Of a DNA stretch of 64,000 nucleotides, positions 25,510 through 36,022 are shown in pieces. Positions within the stretch are counted from its first letter, which is position 1, and each line of letters opens with the position of its first letter. The DNA is from Enoplolaimus lenunculus (lineage: Eukaryota > Nematoda > Enoplea > Enoplida > Thoracostomopsidae): assembly GCA_030248215.1 (NCBI GenBank), contig JASANG010002845.1, positions 62,001 to 126,000 of the forward strand, read 5' to 3'. Under the pieces are notes generated by a model. The model worked only from the letters and a program-made list of their open reading frames with translations, ran no database searches and was not told the origin of the DNA. Both the position numbers and the translations under genes were made by a program.

Positions 25510-28475
25510 GCTGTTGTTGCTGCTGTTGCGGCAATTGCTGTTGCGACTGTTGCTCTTGTAGTTGCTGCCTGAGAAAATCATTCTTTGTTCGATTCAAAGT
25601 ACTGGTAACATTAACAGATCCATCATAGTCAAACGAGTCGTTGATCTCAACTGTGTCATCATTTTGCGGTTCGATTTCATTACAATTTGCGTGTAACAGT
25701 TGACCTAAAAACAAAATTTTTGCAAGTACACAGCGATTTCATGAAATGAAAACTAATCAATATTAAAAGCGTAAATCGCCTTTGTAAATCCCATACTTGC
25801 CTTAAATCTTAAACTCTATTAAATCATACCTAATTTACAATACTTATTAGGCGTAGGCGCTTACTAGTTAGATTCGCTTTATCGCCTCTTCGCACTTTTT
25901 AACCTGTTACCTATCGTATATACAATGGCGGATCCATGGGGGGCCACCCCGGCCGTGGCCCGCCCAACAGCATCTCGACAAAATTATATAGCAATTTTGT
26001 GACAATAGTTCGTGGTTTGTGTATGGGTCAAGAGTAAGTTTATTACCTGTGAAACTTTGGCCCCCCATTTTGAGATCCTGGATCCGCCACTGCGTATATA
26101 TAAATCAATCGATGAGCCTATCTGCTTGTAATGGAAGATAATATTTCTACAGTAGTTCAAACCAAGAGTGGGTGATGCATACTACAACAAGACGTTTTCC
26201 ACTGGGTACATTGTGTGCAGAAAAAATGTACCTGGCCCGTGTTGCGTTTTTACCCTACCCCCTCTTCTTGTTTAGCGGGGTGCACAACCAGTGTGAGCCT
26301 TGGCACTTTATATATGCGGCGTCAAACATGGTCCCCTTATAGTTTAATTCAGGGGTATTAATGTGATAGCACCTCCCTTAAGCAAGGGGTGTGGGTCAAA
26401 AACCCAACGCACGGTGGTATTTTTTGTACCATGCGGGACCCCAAGATTTGCGCATTTTTGTCATAATCCACACTTGTTCAAACTTACGACGCCGTTTTAA
26501 ACATGAAAAACAGCCAAGGACGAAGGCAACGAGGCTGTGACTGTCTTCAATGGATTAAAAAATTCATTTGGATATAAACTAACGAAAACTATTGGAATGG
26601 CCTTCCGTGAACAGTTCAGAGTTAAATTTCTTGATCGAAAATCACATCAAGTTTACAACCAAAATTATTAAGCAGGTGCTGTGGCCATCCTTAATTTATG
26701 CCGATACTGTATTGACCCAAATAAGAGGGGCGGTAATAAGAGGGGTCCCCATTTTGAGTCCGAATCAATAGGAGTCCGTATCCCTAATAAGAGTCCGTAA
26801 GCGGATAGAGTTCCTAAACCCTAATTAGAGTCCATAAATGTCAATTAACAATAATTGTAGCACATAAATGACCCCAGGACCAGGGTGCAACCGGAATTCC
26901 GGTTCCGGTTCCGGCATTTTTTCACCTTCCGGTTCCGGTTCCGGTAAATTTTTACCGGATTTAAAAATTCCGGTATTATAATTTGGCCGTTTTCTTAACT
27001 TTGCTAATTTTTAAGAATCTCTTTTGAAAGCCACTTGTACTCCGAATATAAGCCATTAATGGTGGATTTCACTTCATTCGATGATGAAAATCTAAAATAC
27101 AACAAATAAAATGAATACCTATGTTCGACTAAGGTTATTTCACAAATAATAGAGCGAAAAATAAGATTAAAATGAAATTTTTGGTGAAATGCATTTTTCA
27201 CTTTCCGGTTCCGGTTCCGGTAAAATTTTCAAATTCCGGTTCCGGTTCCGGTAAATTGTAATTCCGGTTGCACCCTGCCCAGGACCAAATAATTTGAGTT
27301 CGAAACTTTAAAGCGTACTTAAATTTTGAAATTACATTCCTATTAAGTATAACCTTATATTATCGCTCAAGCTATTGACACAAGACAAATAAACGTTTAA
27401 CTGAACGGATAACTGCAGTACCGGATATATATCAGTAACGAAGGGCGGCGGAGCGTGGGTTAAAAATAAATAACAGTCCGTAACCGAATAACAAGGGGGT
27501 TACCCTCTGGAGAGGCCAAATAAATATCAGTCCCCCCTCATATTCGGGTCACTACAGCACCGATACACCGATGCGGAAACCATGCCAATTCCAATTTTAA
27601 TCATGGTGCTTCAAAAGAATTATTACATTACATCGTTATAAACGCGCGGACTTCACCCATAACAATCATAAACGGTTATAATTTTGTAAGAACGATGTAC
27701 TTCAATCAAATTTTTTAAAACGAAAAGCAACAAATAGGCACAGTTTTGTAATCAGATGCGTTAATAATGTGCGCCAGCGAGTGAAATTGAACGCATTTAA
27801 ACTCACTGCTAAGATCACAAAGCATCGTTAGAGAAGTGGAAAATTTTGGCAGTGCCGATGCTGATACTCACTAAAATTGTGGATTAATGCCGATACCGAT
27901 GCCTATTAATCTGTACATCCATACACCTCAAGCTTCATTTTACCTCTATAACGAGCACGGCTTTCATCGTCTAATTGCGCAAACACATTTGCCGTCGCTC
28001 CAGAATTGCACTCAGTTACTGACCATCCTTCTGGTCCATTTTCACTGCTGCTCCGAATGTCACAGTCGGGCGTTGTTACACTGCTTCTGAGCGAACTTTT
28101 GACAAAATTTTCCAAATGTCCTAAATTTATAAACAAGCAGACGTATCAAAGTTTACCTTTTGCAACAAATAAATAACTTCTGTTCTGTGTTCAGTACCAC
28201 GGCTAACACTACGCGTTTTATCATGTCAAGGGCCGAGTGAGGCACCAATGGCAGTGGGACATCAGAAAAAACCGATCCGATTTAACAAAATAAAAATAGG
28301 CTACTGATAAGTTAATGTTTTTGTAACTACTCTGAGCAAAATCCCACCGCTGCCTTTGTTTATTACATAAATTTAGCTTAAAATTTTACGTATATACATT
28401 ATGTGTACAGCTATTCCTAGTAAAATATCGCGCCCTTAACCATATTATTATTATTATAATTTTTATTATTATTAC

Positions 28476-28526
<51 letters not shown>

Positions 28527-28942
28527 ATTTTCCATCTGGAACTACAGGGACATCCTAAACACCAATTGCTGGAAAGTAAACTTCATCTAAATGGAGCATG
28601 ATAGTAGTATATAAGCAATGCAACCAACTCCGAAAAACAAGCCATAAATTAAACTCAGAAGAACAGCCGTAAAACAACAGACTAAATAAGTTACTATATC
28701 ATATGACTTGAAACAAATTATATTTCCCAGTTACACGGACTGCTCGGAACAACAATTAGCCTTCGAGAACAACCTTTAGTGTCAAACACTTTAACAATTT
28801 CTTACCCATAACCAGCGTCAATATTTCAATTAAATCTTGTCGAATTTCAGCGCGTAAATTTGGACAAATTCGACATTGGCAGCTAAAGCTATCTTGATTT
28901 TGTTGAGCGTTGTCGAAATGCTGTTGTTGCTGCTGCTGTTGC

Positions 28943-28976
<34 letters not shown>

Positions 28977-29097
28977 CGTTGCTTCTCGCATCGTTACTGC
29001 GGTCATTGGTATTTGTTGCAAAACAATTATTGCTTTCGTCGCTACCAAAATCGCCACTACTAGTTGCAGAGTTTGGATTGTCACAATTCCGATGCAT
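18847..29097 (-). CDS. Large polyglutamine/polyasparagine protein, five exons, function not recognised
   Basis: Exons at 29097-28806, 28120-27944, 25704-about 23755, 22737-22199 and 19343-18847 give about 1,150 residues. Junctions 1-2 and 2-3 are both phase 1, and junction 4-5 is phase 1; all three fit exactly. Junction 3-4 does not resolve: exon 4 needs a phase-2 donor and the best donor seen at the end of exon 3 is phase 1, so a small exon may be missing. Low-complexity Q, N, S and T tracts dominate. Ordered-looking islands are a Cys-Gln-Cys-Arg-Ile-Cys motif with a predicted helix (LRAEIRQDLIEILTLVM), a segment FAQLDDESRARYRGQLLHANCNEI, a block IPDETIARINAILGIAAAVNAA, and a final domain with REIDLALDTNIRQMRFKENQ. 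I do not recognise the family. A cytoplasmic or nuclear scaffold would fit the composition, but that is inference. Confidence 0.7.
19925..20260 (-). repeat. Dispersed repeat with a GACG tract, shorter copy
   Basis: Starts near a CAGTCGTAGTTTGACTAC motif and has GAGCGAAGCTCGAACACAC, GCTAATAGCTAACTATT-type sequence, then GAGATTCGTTTCGGACGG followed by repeated ACGG/ACAG. Its parts recur in reverse order at 55790-56470. Confidence 0.6.
20359..20430 (+). repeat. Degenerate TTAGGC patch
   Basis: Units such as ATTTGGCTTAGGCTTAGC, GCGTAAGCCTAAGC in both orientations within 70 bp; a decayed family remnant. Confidence 0.4.
21635..21777 (-). mobile_element. TTAGGC-core MITE, worn copy with 8-bp duplication (7/8)
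   Basis: GGCCAACGTTATCTTAAG at the left; TCCCGCGGAAAAGCGGTACG and ACATGTGA at the right. Flanks CAATTGAC and CAATTTAC. Interior array reduced to a few AAGCC units. Confidence 0.6.
22199..22737 (-). CDS. Poly-Q gene exon 4, Met-Thr-Ser-Ser repeat region
   Basis: Acceptor TTGGGCAG above 22737; donor GTAAAT below 22199. One leading base, 179 codons and one trailing base. After an Asp-rich start the exon has at least six copies of a short motif M-T-S-S (for example LMTSSPTLKLMTSSPSIK), then SIRFVATPAGTSKM and an acidic Ala-rich end finishing WFDLSTDL. The Met-Thr-Ser codons ATGACGTCA create perfect palindromic TGACGTCA octamers (see findings). Confidence 0.6.
22969..23083. repeat. Small foldback repeat
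   Basis: CAGGTGTAGAAAGGCCTAATCC with TTTACCTAAGCCAAGGC and the inverse GGCCTTGTCTTAGGTAAAGG, ATTAGGCTTTTCTGCACCTGA pair over about 45 bp with a 25-bp loop. No target duplication found. Lies between the third and fourth poly-Q exons. Confidence 0.7.
23755..25704 (-). CDS. Poly-Q gene exon 3, long Q/N-rich exon
   Basis: Acceptor TTTTTAG lies just above 25704. The frame is open for about 2 kb to a stop at 23705; the most donor-like site is GTGCGT at 23754. It carries two long glutamine blocks coded by mixed CAA/CAG (25310-25370 and 25383-25530, about 75 Q in all with short H/P breaks), a basic stretch HKHDGARHRRNSQL, an Asn/Ser block near 24400-24530, an Asp run near 23860, and the acidic end LTEEELWNNRNNC. 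Mixed codons argue against a pure recent repeat expansion. The 3' end is uncertain. Confidence 0.65.
25923..26092. mobile_element. hAT-like MITE, CA[A/G]TGGCGGATCC ends, perfect 8-bp target duplication
   Basis: CAATGGCGGATCCATGGGGG at the left and CCTGGATCCGCCACTG at the right; CGTATATA on both sides (25915-25922 and 26093-26100). GC-rich shoulders GGGGGGCCACCCCGGCC and GGCCCCCCAT flank an AT-rich centre. Intronic in the poly-Q gene. Related ends occur near 31610, 40255 and 49808. Confidence 0.88.
26163..26445. mobile_element. Second copy of the CAAGAGTGG family, right end lost
   Basis: CAAGAGTGGGTGATGCATAC, then GTACATTGTGTGCAG, GTACCTGGCCCGTGTTGCG and AACCCAACGCACGGTGGTA keep the order of the 4.4 kb copy. 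The right terminus is not recognisable. Intronic in the poly-Q gene. Confidence 0.6.
26881..27277. mobile_element. hAT-like MITE with CCGGTT-repeat ends, perfect 8-bp target duplication
   Basis: Starts CAGGGTGCAACCGGAATTCC and ends CCGGTTGCACCCTG. CCCAGGAC flanks both sides (26873-26880 and 27278-27285). The subterminal region on each side has several TTCCGG units in inverted arrangement. CAG...CTG ends and an 8-bp duplication fit the hAT superfamily. It sits in the intron between exons 2 and 3 of the poly-Q gene. Confidence 0.88.
27944..28120 (-). CDS. Poly-Q gene exon 2
   Basis: Acceptor AAATTTAG above 28120 and donor GTAAAA below 27944 enclose 2 + 174 + 1 bases. It reads HLENFVKSSLRSSVTTP and ends DDESRARYRG across the junction. 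The segment lacks low complexity and continues the helix begun at the end of exon 1, so exons 1 and 2 together probably form one folded unit. Confidence 0.65.
28444..28524. repeat. (ATT)n microsatellite
   Basis: About 26 near-perfect ATT/TTA units in the gene-internal stretch between poly-Q exons 1 and 2. Confidence 0.9.
28806..29097 (-). CDS. Poly-Q gene exon 1, start codon and first Q tract
   Basis: The first true ATG in the open frame is at 29097 (MHRNCDNPNSATSS). A GTG twelve bases upstream is also in frame but is not a normal eukaryotic start. 97 codons plus one base end at a GTAAGA donor. The exon has an acidic, Ser/Asn-rich N-terminus, about 19 glutamines (28917-28976) and then CQCRICPNLRAEIRQDLIEILTLVM, with three cysteines in six residues followed by an amphipathic helix. 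Phase 1 at the donor matches the next exon. Confidence 0.65.
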
Positions 29098-30740
29098 AGC
29101 CGATAGCACCCCAGAATTTAAATTTGGCTCGCTGATTTGTTTGTCGTTTTCTTATTTGTTTGTCGATTTATTTATTTATTTGTTTGTTTTGCTTGTTTAA
29201 TATTTAGTTTTGGATACAAATCGAACAGTTTCAACGTTTATTAAAATTAACGCTACTGCACACTGGACAGCGCGTAAAATATAATCGCTCAATAGCAAAC
29301 TTGGCATTCAAATATGTGTTACGAACTCAATCATTTGTCGCAGTGTTGCAAAAATTGTGTACAATTTCAATATCTGTTTAATGATTCTGGTTCAAAATGT
29401 ACGAAGCACACGTTGAACGGAAGCCCAAAATACCTATGTGGATACCGAGCAAAGAAAAACGCGACAAAAACGGTTCCCAAGCCAAAATATGCTGTTGTTG
29501 CTTTGGCGGATTGCAGGTGAACGTGGAAGCTCTACTGACCGCCGAATACTACTAACTCCAGGCGATTGGTAATCCTGAAATAGCACCAGTTCGACGGGAG
29601 AATTGTCGGAAGAACAGTGTCTCAAAATGACACAAATTAAGGCATAGTACTGTTACAAAATATTGCGTATGGTTAATTGTTACCAATAAATATTACATAT
29701 ATGCAATTAGTTACAATTATTTTATACAATAAATGTTAATTTGGAAGCTGGAAACATATTTTTTACACTTAAACTGAAATTTGAGGTCGTTAACTACTAA
29801 GCAACAGCGTTTGACCCAGCATTTTCTGGCCGGAGGGTGCATACTTTCATGGACATTTTACAGATTTAAAGCAATTTGAATTCGAGTTGTACCTTCGCAA
29901 TATTTTTCACCAGTTCTAGTTTGTTCTTGAAATATAAGTAGTTTCGACATGAACAGTGCGATGACAATATGTGGTGATCAAGAAATTACCATGGATAATG
30001 TAACAAAAAGAATTATTTATCACGTACGGGTACGTTCGTTAACAAGACAATCTAATCTACGTAATAAATATCGGTGCAGGAACCGTGGGGCGGGCGGCAC
30101 ATGCCCCCCAGTTTTAAGAATTAGGGGGGTGGTCGTCCCTCCACGGAATGAGACGAAATTCGTCCTATTATAATCATATTACAAAGTATTTACTGCATTT
30201 AATGCCGTCTAACTCTAAAATGACGTTTGGCTTCTAGCTCTCACTGTGCTCACAACCTATTATCACATGTTATGCTTAAACTTTATTTACGGCCACGCTT
30301 AAAGGAATACGCTAAAGTCAGATTTGTAGATAGGATGGAACCAACAGAAAACAAAATACTGTATTTGGGTTGGACCCGTTTCGTTGTTAATATTTGGTAA
30401 TGCATCATAATACGTATTTCCCAACATGACGCTTGTTCAAAAACTAACATAGGCATTTTGTATTGCAATATTACAAAAATTCGGCTCTGGCTGCTCGCTT
30501 GCATCGCGTGCAAAATTTCGTGTAACTGGCACAAAAGTAGCATTCGACTTTGCCTATATTTCTATATTGAATCTCGCGTTTGAACGCAAAACTACATAGC
30601 TATGCTATTTTATTTTGAATTATTTTTGGGCACGTGAGAAACAATCACAGTTGCCTTTAAGAGAACTCATAATGTGACATGGAACTAAACTCGAAGGTAG
30701 GAAGGGTTCGGCCAATCTATCTCAGATTCTTCACTAAGAA

Positions 30741-30970
30741 ATCCTGGATCCGCCAATGAACATTAGTTAATCCTGGATCCGCCAATGAGCATTAGTTAAT
30801 CCTGGATCCGCCAATGAACATTAGTTAATTCTGGATCCGCCAATGAACATTAGTTAATCCTGGATCCGCCAATGAACATTAGTTAATCCTGGATCCGCCA
30901 ATGAACATTAGTGAATCCTGGATACGCCAATGAACATTAGTTAATCCTGGATCCGCCAATGAACATTAGT
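30741..30970 (+). repeat. 29-bp minisatellite built from a transposon terminus, 8 units
   Basis: Eight units of AATCCTGGATCCGCCAATG plus AACATTAGTT with one to two changes each. CTGGATCCGCCAATG equals the right end of the CAGTGGCGGATCC MITE family, so the unit looks like an element end plus flank that was tandemly amplified. Confidence 0.85.
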
Positions 30971-31272
30971 TATAACCGGAAGGTTATAACTACTAACATG
31001 CGTATTCAGTGAAATGTTTTTCGTTCAACTTATGTTATTCGCTGACTTTTGAAATAAGTTTCGTGCGCCAATGCTAATACAAACCACAGAATACATCTCG
31101 AAAGTTAAAACAACATTAGCATCAAACATTTTCAGAGCTGTACAAAAAATATTAACAAAAGCCGAATGTTATATTAAAACGAATAACACAAAACACAACT
31201 ATTTGCAGGTTTGCAGTAAAAAAACGGGAATATGTTGCATTACAGATTGCATAATATTTGCAGCAGAGGCGC

Positions 31273-31346
31273 TTACAATGGGTGGAAGATTGGAGGATAC
31301 CTTGTAGATTTGGGGATACCCTGTAGACTGCGGGATACCCTGTTCG
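31273..31346 (+). repeat. Short ~24-bp tandem repeat, three units
   Basis: GGATACCTTGTAGATT, GGATACCCTGTAGACT and GGATACCCTGTTCG succeed each other. Confidence 0.65.
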
Positions 31347-31494
31347 AAATTTTTCTAAAAACGATATGACCTAAAAAGGAGGTCGTTTTCTTCTGAAACC
31401 CTGGCCCTGCCTCAAGGTTTTCAGTACACAACGGTTTACAATGAATCAAGTGGCGGTGGGGAGGGTTACTCAGGCCTACATCCTTCACCAATCG

Positions 31495-31632
31495 GTATCA
31501 AAACCAAAATAGTTGCATTAAGATTTAGTACTAAAAAATCGTGTTTGGTTTCTCGTTCGTTTTACATAGCTAGCTTACTTAAAACATATTGCGCTGCGTT
31601 TGCGATCTGAAATTTTCAGATCCGCCAGTGCG
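31495..31632. mobile_element. Partial copy of the CAGTGGCGGATCC family
   Basis: Core GATTTAGTACTAAAAAATCG, TTTGGTTTCTCGTTCG and the right end CAGATCCGCCAGTG match the core and end seen at 40140-40265; the left terminus is not found. Confidence 0.55.
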
Positions 31633-31861
31633 AATTATGCAAAATTATTGCAATAAAACAAATATTTTGCAATAACAATTATTTTGCTTTTGCTTGCATT
31701 TGCGCTGTAGTGACGACGATATGCTTGCTAGAACAGCGCTAAAGGCCTAGTGTGATGTGAGACTTCCGACATTTGCAACGAAAACGAAGAACATAAATCG
31801 AATTTCGAATTATGACAAGCAGCAATGCTATAACACACGGAAGCGAATATGCGTGCAAAAG

Positions 31862-31945
31862 CTTATATATACATTATATATACATATATAAACATAAATA
31901 TATGTATATATACATATATAATATATAATATATTATATATATGAT
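31862..31945. repeat. AT-rich TATATA microsatellite
   Basis: Alternating TATATACATATA steps for about 80 bp in otherwise unique-looking DNA. Confidence 0.85.
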
Positions 31946-34900
31946 GTGTAAGCCAAGAGAATCACACTTTATAATAATGCGTGTTGCACTTTAATAAGCA
32001 TTTTTGCGTAACGGCCAATGCAAAGGCAAATATCAACACAGTAAAACAAACAACGTTTTTCGAACGACAGAAAAAAGAAGAGAATACAAACACTGAAGGT
32101 TCCATCATTCGTGTTTGCTTCAATTTGCCGACATCGAAATTGAATAAACTTGTGATCAAATACGTACGCTTCTTGATACAGCCATACACGGATATAAACT
32201 CTAAGCTAACGGGATTATTTGCTAATCAAGGTATAAACGGGACGGGATAGTACTAATAGGTAACAGAAACGTAAAACAGATACCTATTTAACTCTAACAC
32301 GGTTTAACAAAAATGTTTTATTTTTCTGCCAGCACAATTGAAGTATGCAAATATTTACAGGGTTTCAGAAATTGTTTGATGAAGAAATAGCGCATGCGCG
32401 TATAAAAATTGGTAACATTTTGGAATACATTTTGTTATTTTTATGCTAAACGGAGGACCAATTGCCGTGTTGCATAGTACAAACGCGACCATCAAAATAA
32501 CGGAAAATTTCGACATTTTTTAACGGAAACGGAACATTGATTTTGACCGAAAACGAATATCCGGTTAGATCTTGTATTAATACATTATAAAATATGTAAA
32601 AAGTTTAAAGCCCCGACACCACAAATTATTAGCGCAGCGGGAAAGAACATTTCTACAAGCGGCGGGATCAAACAAATTTTTCGAACTCAATTCTTTTAAT
32701 GCTGTCTACGTTTATGCCGCGTGGCCAAAAGGTTTGCACTGCGGTGACGCCCCTCTCTCGGCTTTGTAGTTGCCTCCGTAAAAGTTTGTACTGCATCTTA
32801 GGGCAGTATCAGTATCATATTAATGTACAACTGGCACCACTGATAGACTGTGGTAAATATGAAGTAACGTTACGTATTCCAAACTGGTCAAATATTGACC
32901 GAAAACGAGTATTATTGTGCTGTTAGGAATTTCAAGTTAGAAATAGCGAAAATAAATACAAACTACAACACTTGTATTATGTATGTGTGTATATAGATAT
33001 ATATTACATATATATCTATAAAAAGTGTATAAATAACACTCACTTATCGGTCATTCTAATTTTACGTTAAGCAAATCAGTAAAATATATATACATAAAGC
33101 TGTTACAAGCATAATATTAATATATATTTTCGAGTTCTCTTGACTGCAACAAAAAGCTATAACAACCCGAGCAAAACGGAATCTATCAACAAACAGTTTG
33201 TGTCCGCTAATATTACATTTAACGCTGAAGAACATTCTGTTTCGTTTGTTGTTTTACAAACATTAAACTGCTGCCGTTTTACTGCAGCATCGTTCGAAAT
33301 ACATTACAAAATTGCAGCAGCAACTGCAGCAATAAGCAAACAATGTTTGCAGGAAGCAAACAAAAATGCATTAACAGGAAACGCCAAAACGTGCACAATA
33401 TAACACGACGGTGCAGTAAAGAGAACAGCTTAACAAAGCATTGCCGTCCCCGAAAAAAAGATGTATTCTGCAATACGCGAAGCTGATACAAAACACAACC
33501 GTTCTATGAAACAATGCAATATTTTTGTTCTCTGCGATAGTGATCAGGCACTTGTTAACTCGTTCTTAGCCCGTACAGTAAATGCAGCGTTCACATTAAC
33601 AGATTGATCCCTGTGCCACAGGGAACGTCTTGTGTTAGAGCTAACAACAAGACGGTCCGGGTGGCACATATTAATGTGTTAAAAATGTCAATGTTGTATA
33701 GTGTTAACTTGTTTACATGGCATATACTACCAGACGCACACATATGTTACCTAAAACCAAAGCTTTTGTTTAAGTCCAAAACCTAAATATATTGCGTTAT
33801 TATAGATTCAGTATTTGTGGTGAAAATGTAAACAAAGCCCGTTTCTGATCCATTTACGAGTAACGGATGATATTTTTTAACATTGATACAATAATTTTAT
33901 TGTCAGTGGGTCCACGAATATTTCAGACAGTGTTGGTTCAAATAAACTGTTTCAAAAAACGCCGTCAACAACTGGATACCAGAACGGATGTTAATTGTTC
34001 AGCTTCCACCGGAACCGCACTCTATAACATAACATCCGACATTGAAGACATCAAATTATTGTTGTAATATGACTTTTTGTTATTTACTTTACATGTAATA
34101 TTATGTTAATTACATCAAAAAAATAATCAGTGAAAATATCACATCAGCTCTGCAGTTTTTAGTTTGGCCTCATACGGCGCCACGGAAAAATCCCTTGTGT
34201 GGTGGCGCGGGGTTAAACGGCTGCAGGCTGCCCCACTTTCATCACCCCAATCAAAGACACTTTTCTCTGGTCGCACCATCTTAACGGATGTCACACACGT
34301 TTTTCAAGAGTGAGGATAAACAGAAAAATTGCGTTAGGGAGTCGGCAAAACGTGTTCACTTTAAAATTGGTCGTGTGCGGTAACTCGAACATTCTTGTCA
34401 ATCGGTGGCAGTCACTCAAAAAATTATTGTGAAACGGTGCATTATTGAAAAATTACAACTTCATTTAATAAATATTTAAAATTTTCTAAATATCAGTCGT
34501 TTAATTTCGTGATATGCCGATGAAAACGACGACATTTTTGTCTCCTGTGGCGGTTGAGAAAACATCAAATCAGCCATCATCCGCTGATGCATGGTACGAA
34601 AGCTAACAAACGAAGCGAATTCAAGCTACAATACTGCCAAAATTTAAATACACAATTGTTGAAGGTAACACAAGCTTACCTCTGTGCAAGCAAGGAGCGT
34701 AAAAATATTGCACAATGCTATTATAGGACAGTATTTGTGTTTCGCAGGATATTAGCAAATATTAGTTGAGACATAAGTAACAAGACTGGTGGTAGAAACA
34801 CGAATTGCTTGCTTTTATTCGTATATTTGATATAGTAACAAAACGAAATTTTCAATTCAACGCTACAGTTCAAATTCAAACTGCATATCTGTTTAGGTCG

Positions 34901-34991
34901 GTAATATATTTATCTTGCCGGAGGATTTGACAATTTCGATAGTAAAATTGAATTTTCGTAAAAGTTGCATTGTTGAATGAGCTAGTTTGTA

Positions 34992-35165
34992 TCCAGACCC
35001 GTTAGCCAGCTCACCATGCTAGGGTGGCTAAAAAATTTTCAGCAAGGGCATACAAGGGTTTTCAATTACTTACAAGCAAGGTTGAATATTTTCTAGGGGC
35101 CAAAACTGTGCCAGGCGGGCTCAGCTTCCCCTGGGTTTCCCCCCTTTGGCTATGGGCACCGCTAC
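34992..35165 (+). repeat. CAGGCCCGTAGCCAG-family copy
   Basis: CCAGACCCGTTAGCCAGCTC, GGGCATACAAGGGTTTTCAA, AAGGTTGAATATTTTCTAGG and CCCTTTGGCTATGGGCACC. The MITE at 35190 abuts its right side. Confidence 0.6.
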
Positions 35166-35189
35166 GTATTGAATACATACAGTACCATT

Positions 35190-35364
35190 GGCCCATGCAA
35201 TCCAATCATCAGAGACGGAACGTTTTTCGGCGGGACTGCAATAGAGTAGGCTTAAACATTAGACTAATTTTTTACTTAGGCTTAGGCTTAGGTATAAGCT
35301 CGTTCTTATACTTAGGTTCAAGGAATATTTTTCCACTGTTACAGCTCTGTTTTATATATTGTCC
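35190..35364 (+). mobile_element. TTAGGC-core MITE with a small insertion in its left end
   Basis: GGCCCATGCAATCCAATCATCAG carries a few extra bases before GACGGAACG; array CTTAGG x3; right end TTATATATTGTCC. It overlaps the right side of a CAGGCCCGTAGCCA-type element ending near 35165. Confidence 0.7.
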
Positions 35365-35602
35365 GCTTAGTCCGACCGCTACGGGTAGTGGTACTACGAA
35401 TTGAAAACATACAATGCCGCCCTGCCACAAAAAACACATTCATAACTAAGTGCGCAAGAAAACTTGTGTTGGAAACGAAAAATTAACAAAATGTTTTGTT
35501 CAATGAAAATTTCAAACCGGGGCATTTCATGTTAAGTAAAAAGTTCCCATACACCCACGGACAACATGCAAATAGAGGCAAACTCGAGAACGCCTTACAC
35601 CA

Positions 35603-35750
35603 GGCCCGTAGCCAGCTTATCTTGCGAATGGGGAGCTGAAACATTTTCAGGAGGGGCATACCAGGGTTTTCAATAACTTATACAAGCAAGGTTGAAAATT
35701 TTCTAGAGGGAGCCAAAATTTTTCACTGCCCTGGCTACGACGTTGAGAGC
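35603..35750 (+). repeat. CAGGCCCGTAGCCAG-family copy
   Basis: CAGGCCCGTAGCCAGCTTATC at the left and CCCTGGCTACG at the right; GGGCATACCAGGGTTTTCAA and AAGGTTGAAAATTTTCTAG inside. Confidence 0.65.
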
Positions 35751-35845
35751 AAAAATAACAGATGTTAGTCGAATAAACACGATCAAACGTTTATACACAC
35801 TTTATATACACACAATGCGCCGAGTTGCTTTCAATATGATTATGA

Positions 35846-36022
35846 CGGCCCGTAACCAATGGGGGGGAGGCGGCAGGGGGAGACTCACGCCCTCCCCTTG
35901 AAAATTTTGGCCCCTTCTAGAAAATGGCCAACCTTGCTTGTAAGTCAACGAAAACCATAGTATGTCGCACCTGAAAATTTTTTTATCTCCCCTAACAAGA
36001 TGAGCTCTGGCTGCAGGCTTGC
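35846..36022 (-). mobile_element. CAGGCCCGTAGCCAG-family copy with near-perfect 8-bp target duplication
   Basis: CGGCCCGTAACCAATGGGGG at the left and TCTGGCTGCAGGCTTGC at the right; GATTATGA and GATTATGT flank it. The interior is the family sequence reversed (CAACCTTGCTTGTAAGTCAA). This copy supports a DNA-transposon nature for the whole family. Confidence 0.68.

Noticed and set aside
25210-25572. Poly-Val/poly-Leu frames on the plus strand
   Set aside because: Antisense of the glutamine tracts in the poly-Q exon.
28444-28524. Possible regulatory AT-rich element
   Set aside because: Simple ATT microsatellite with no further structure.
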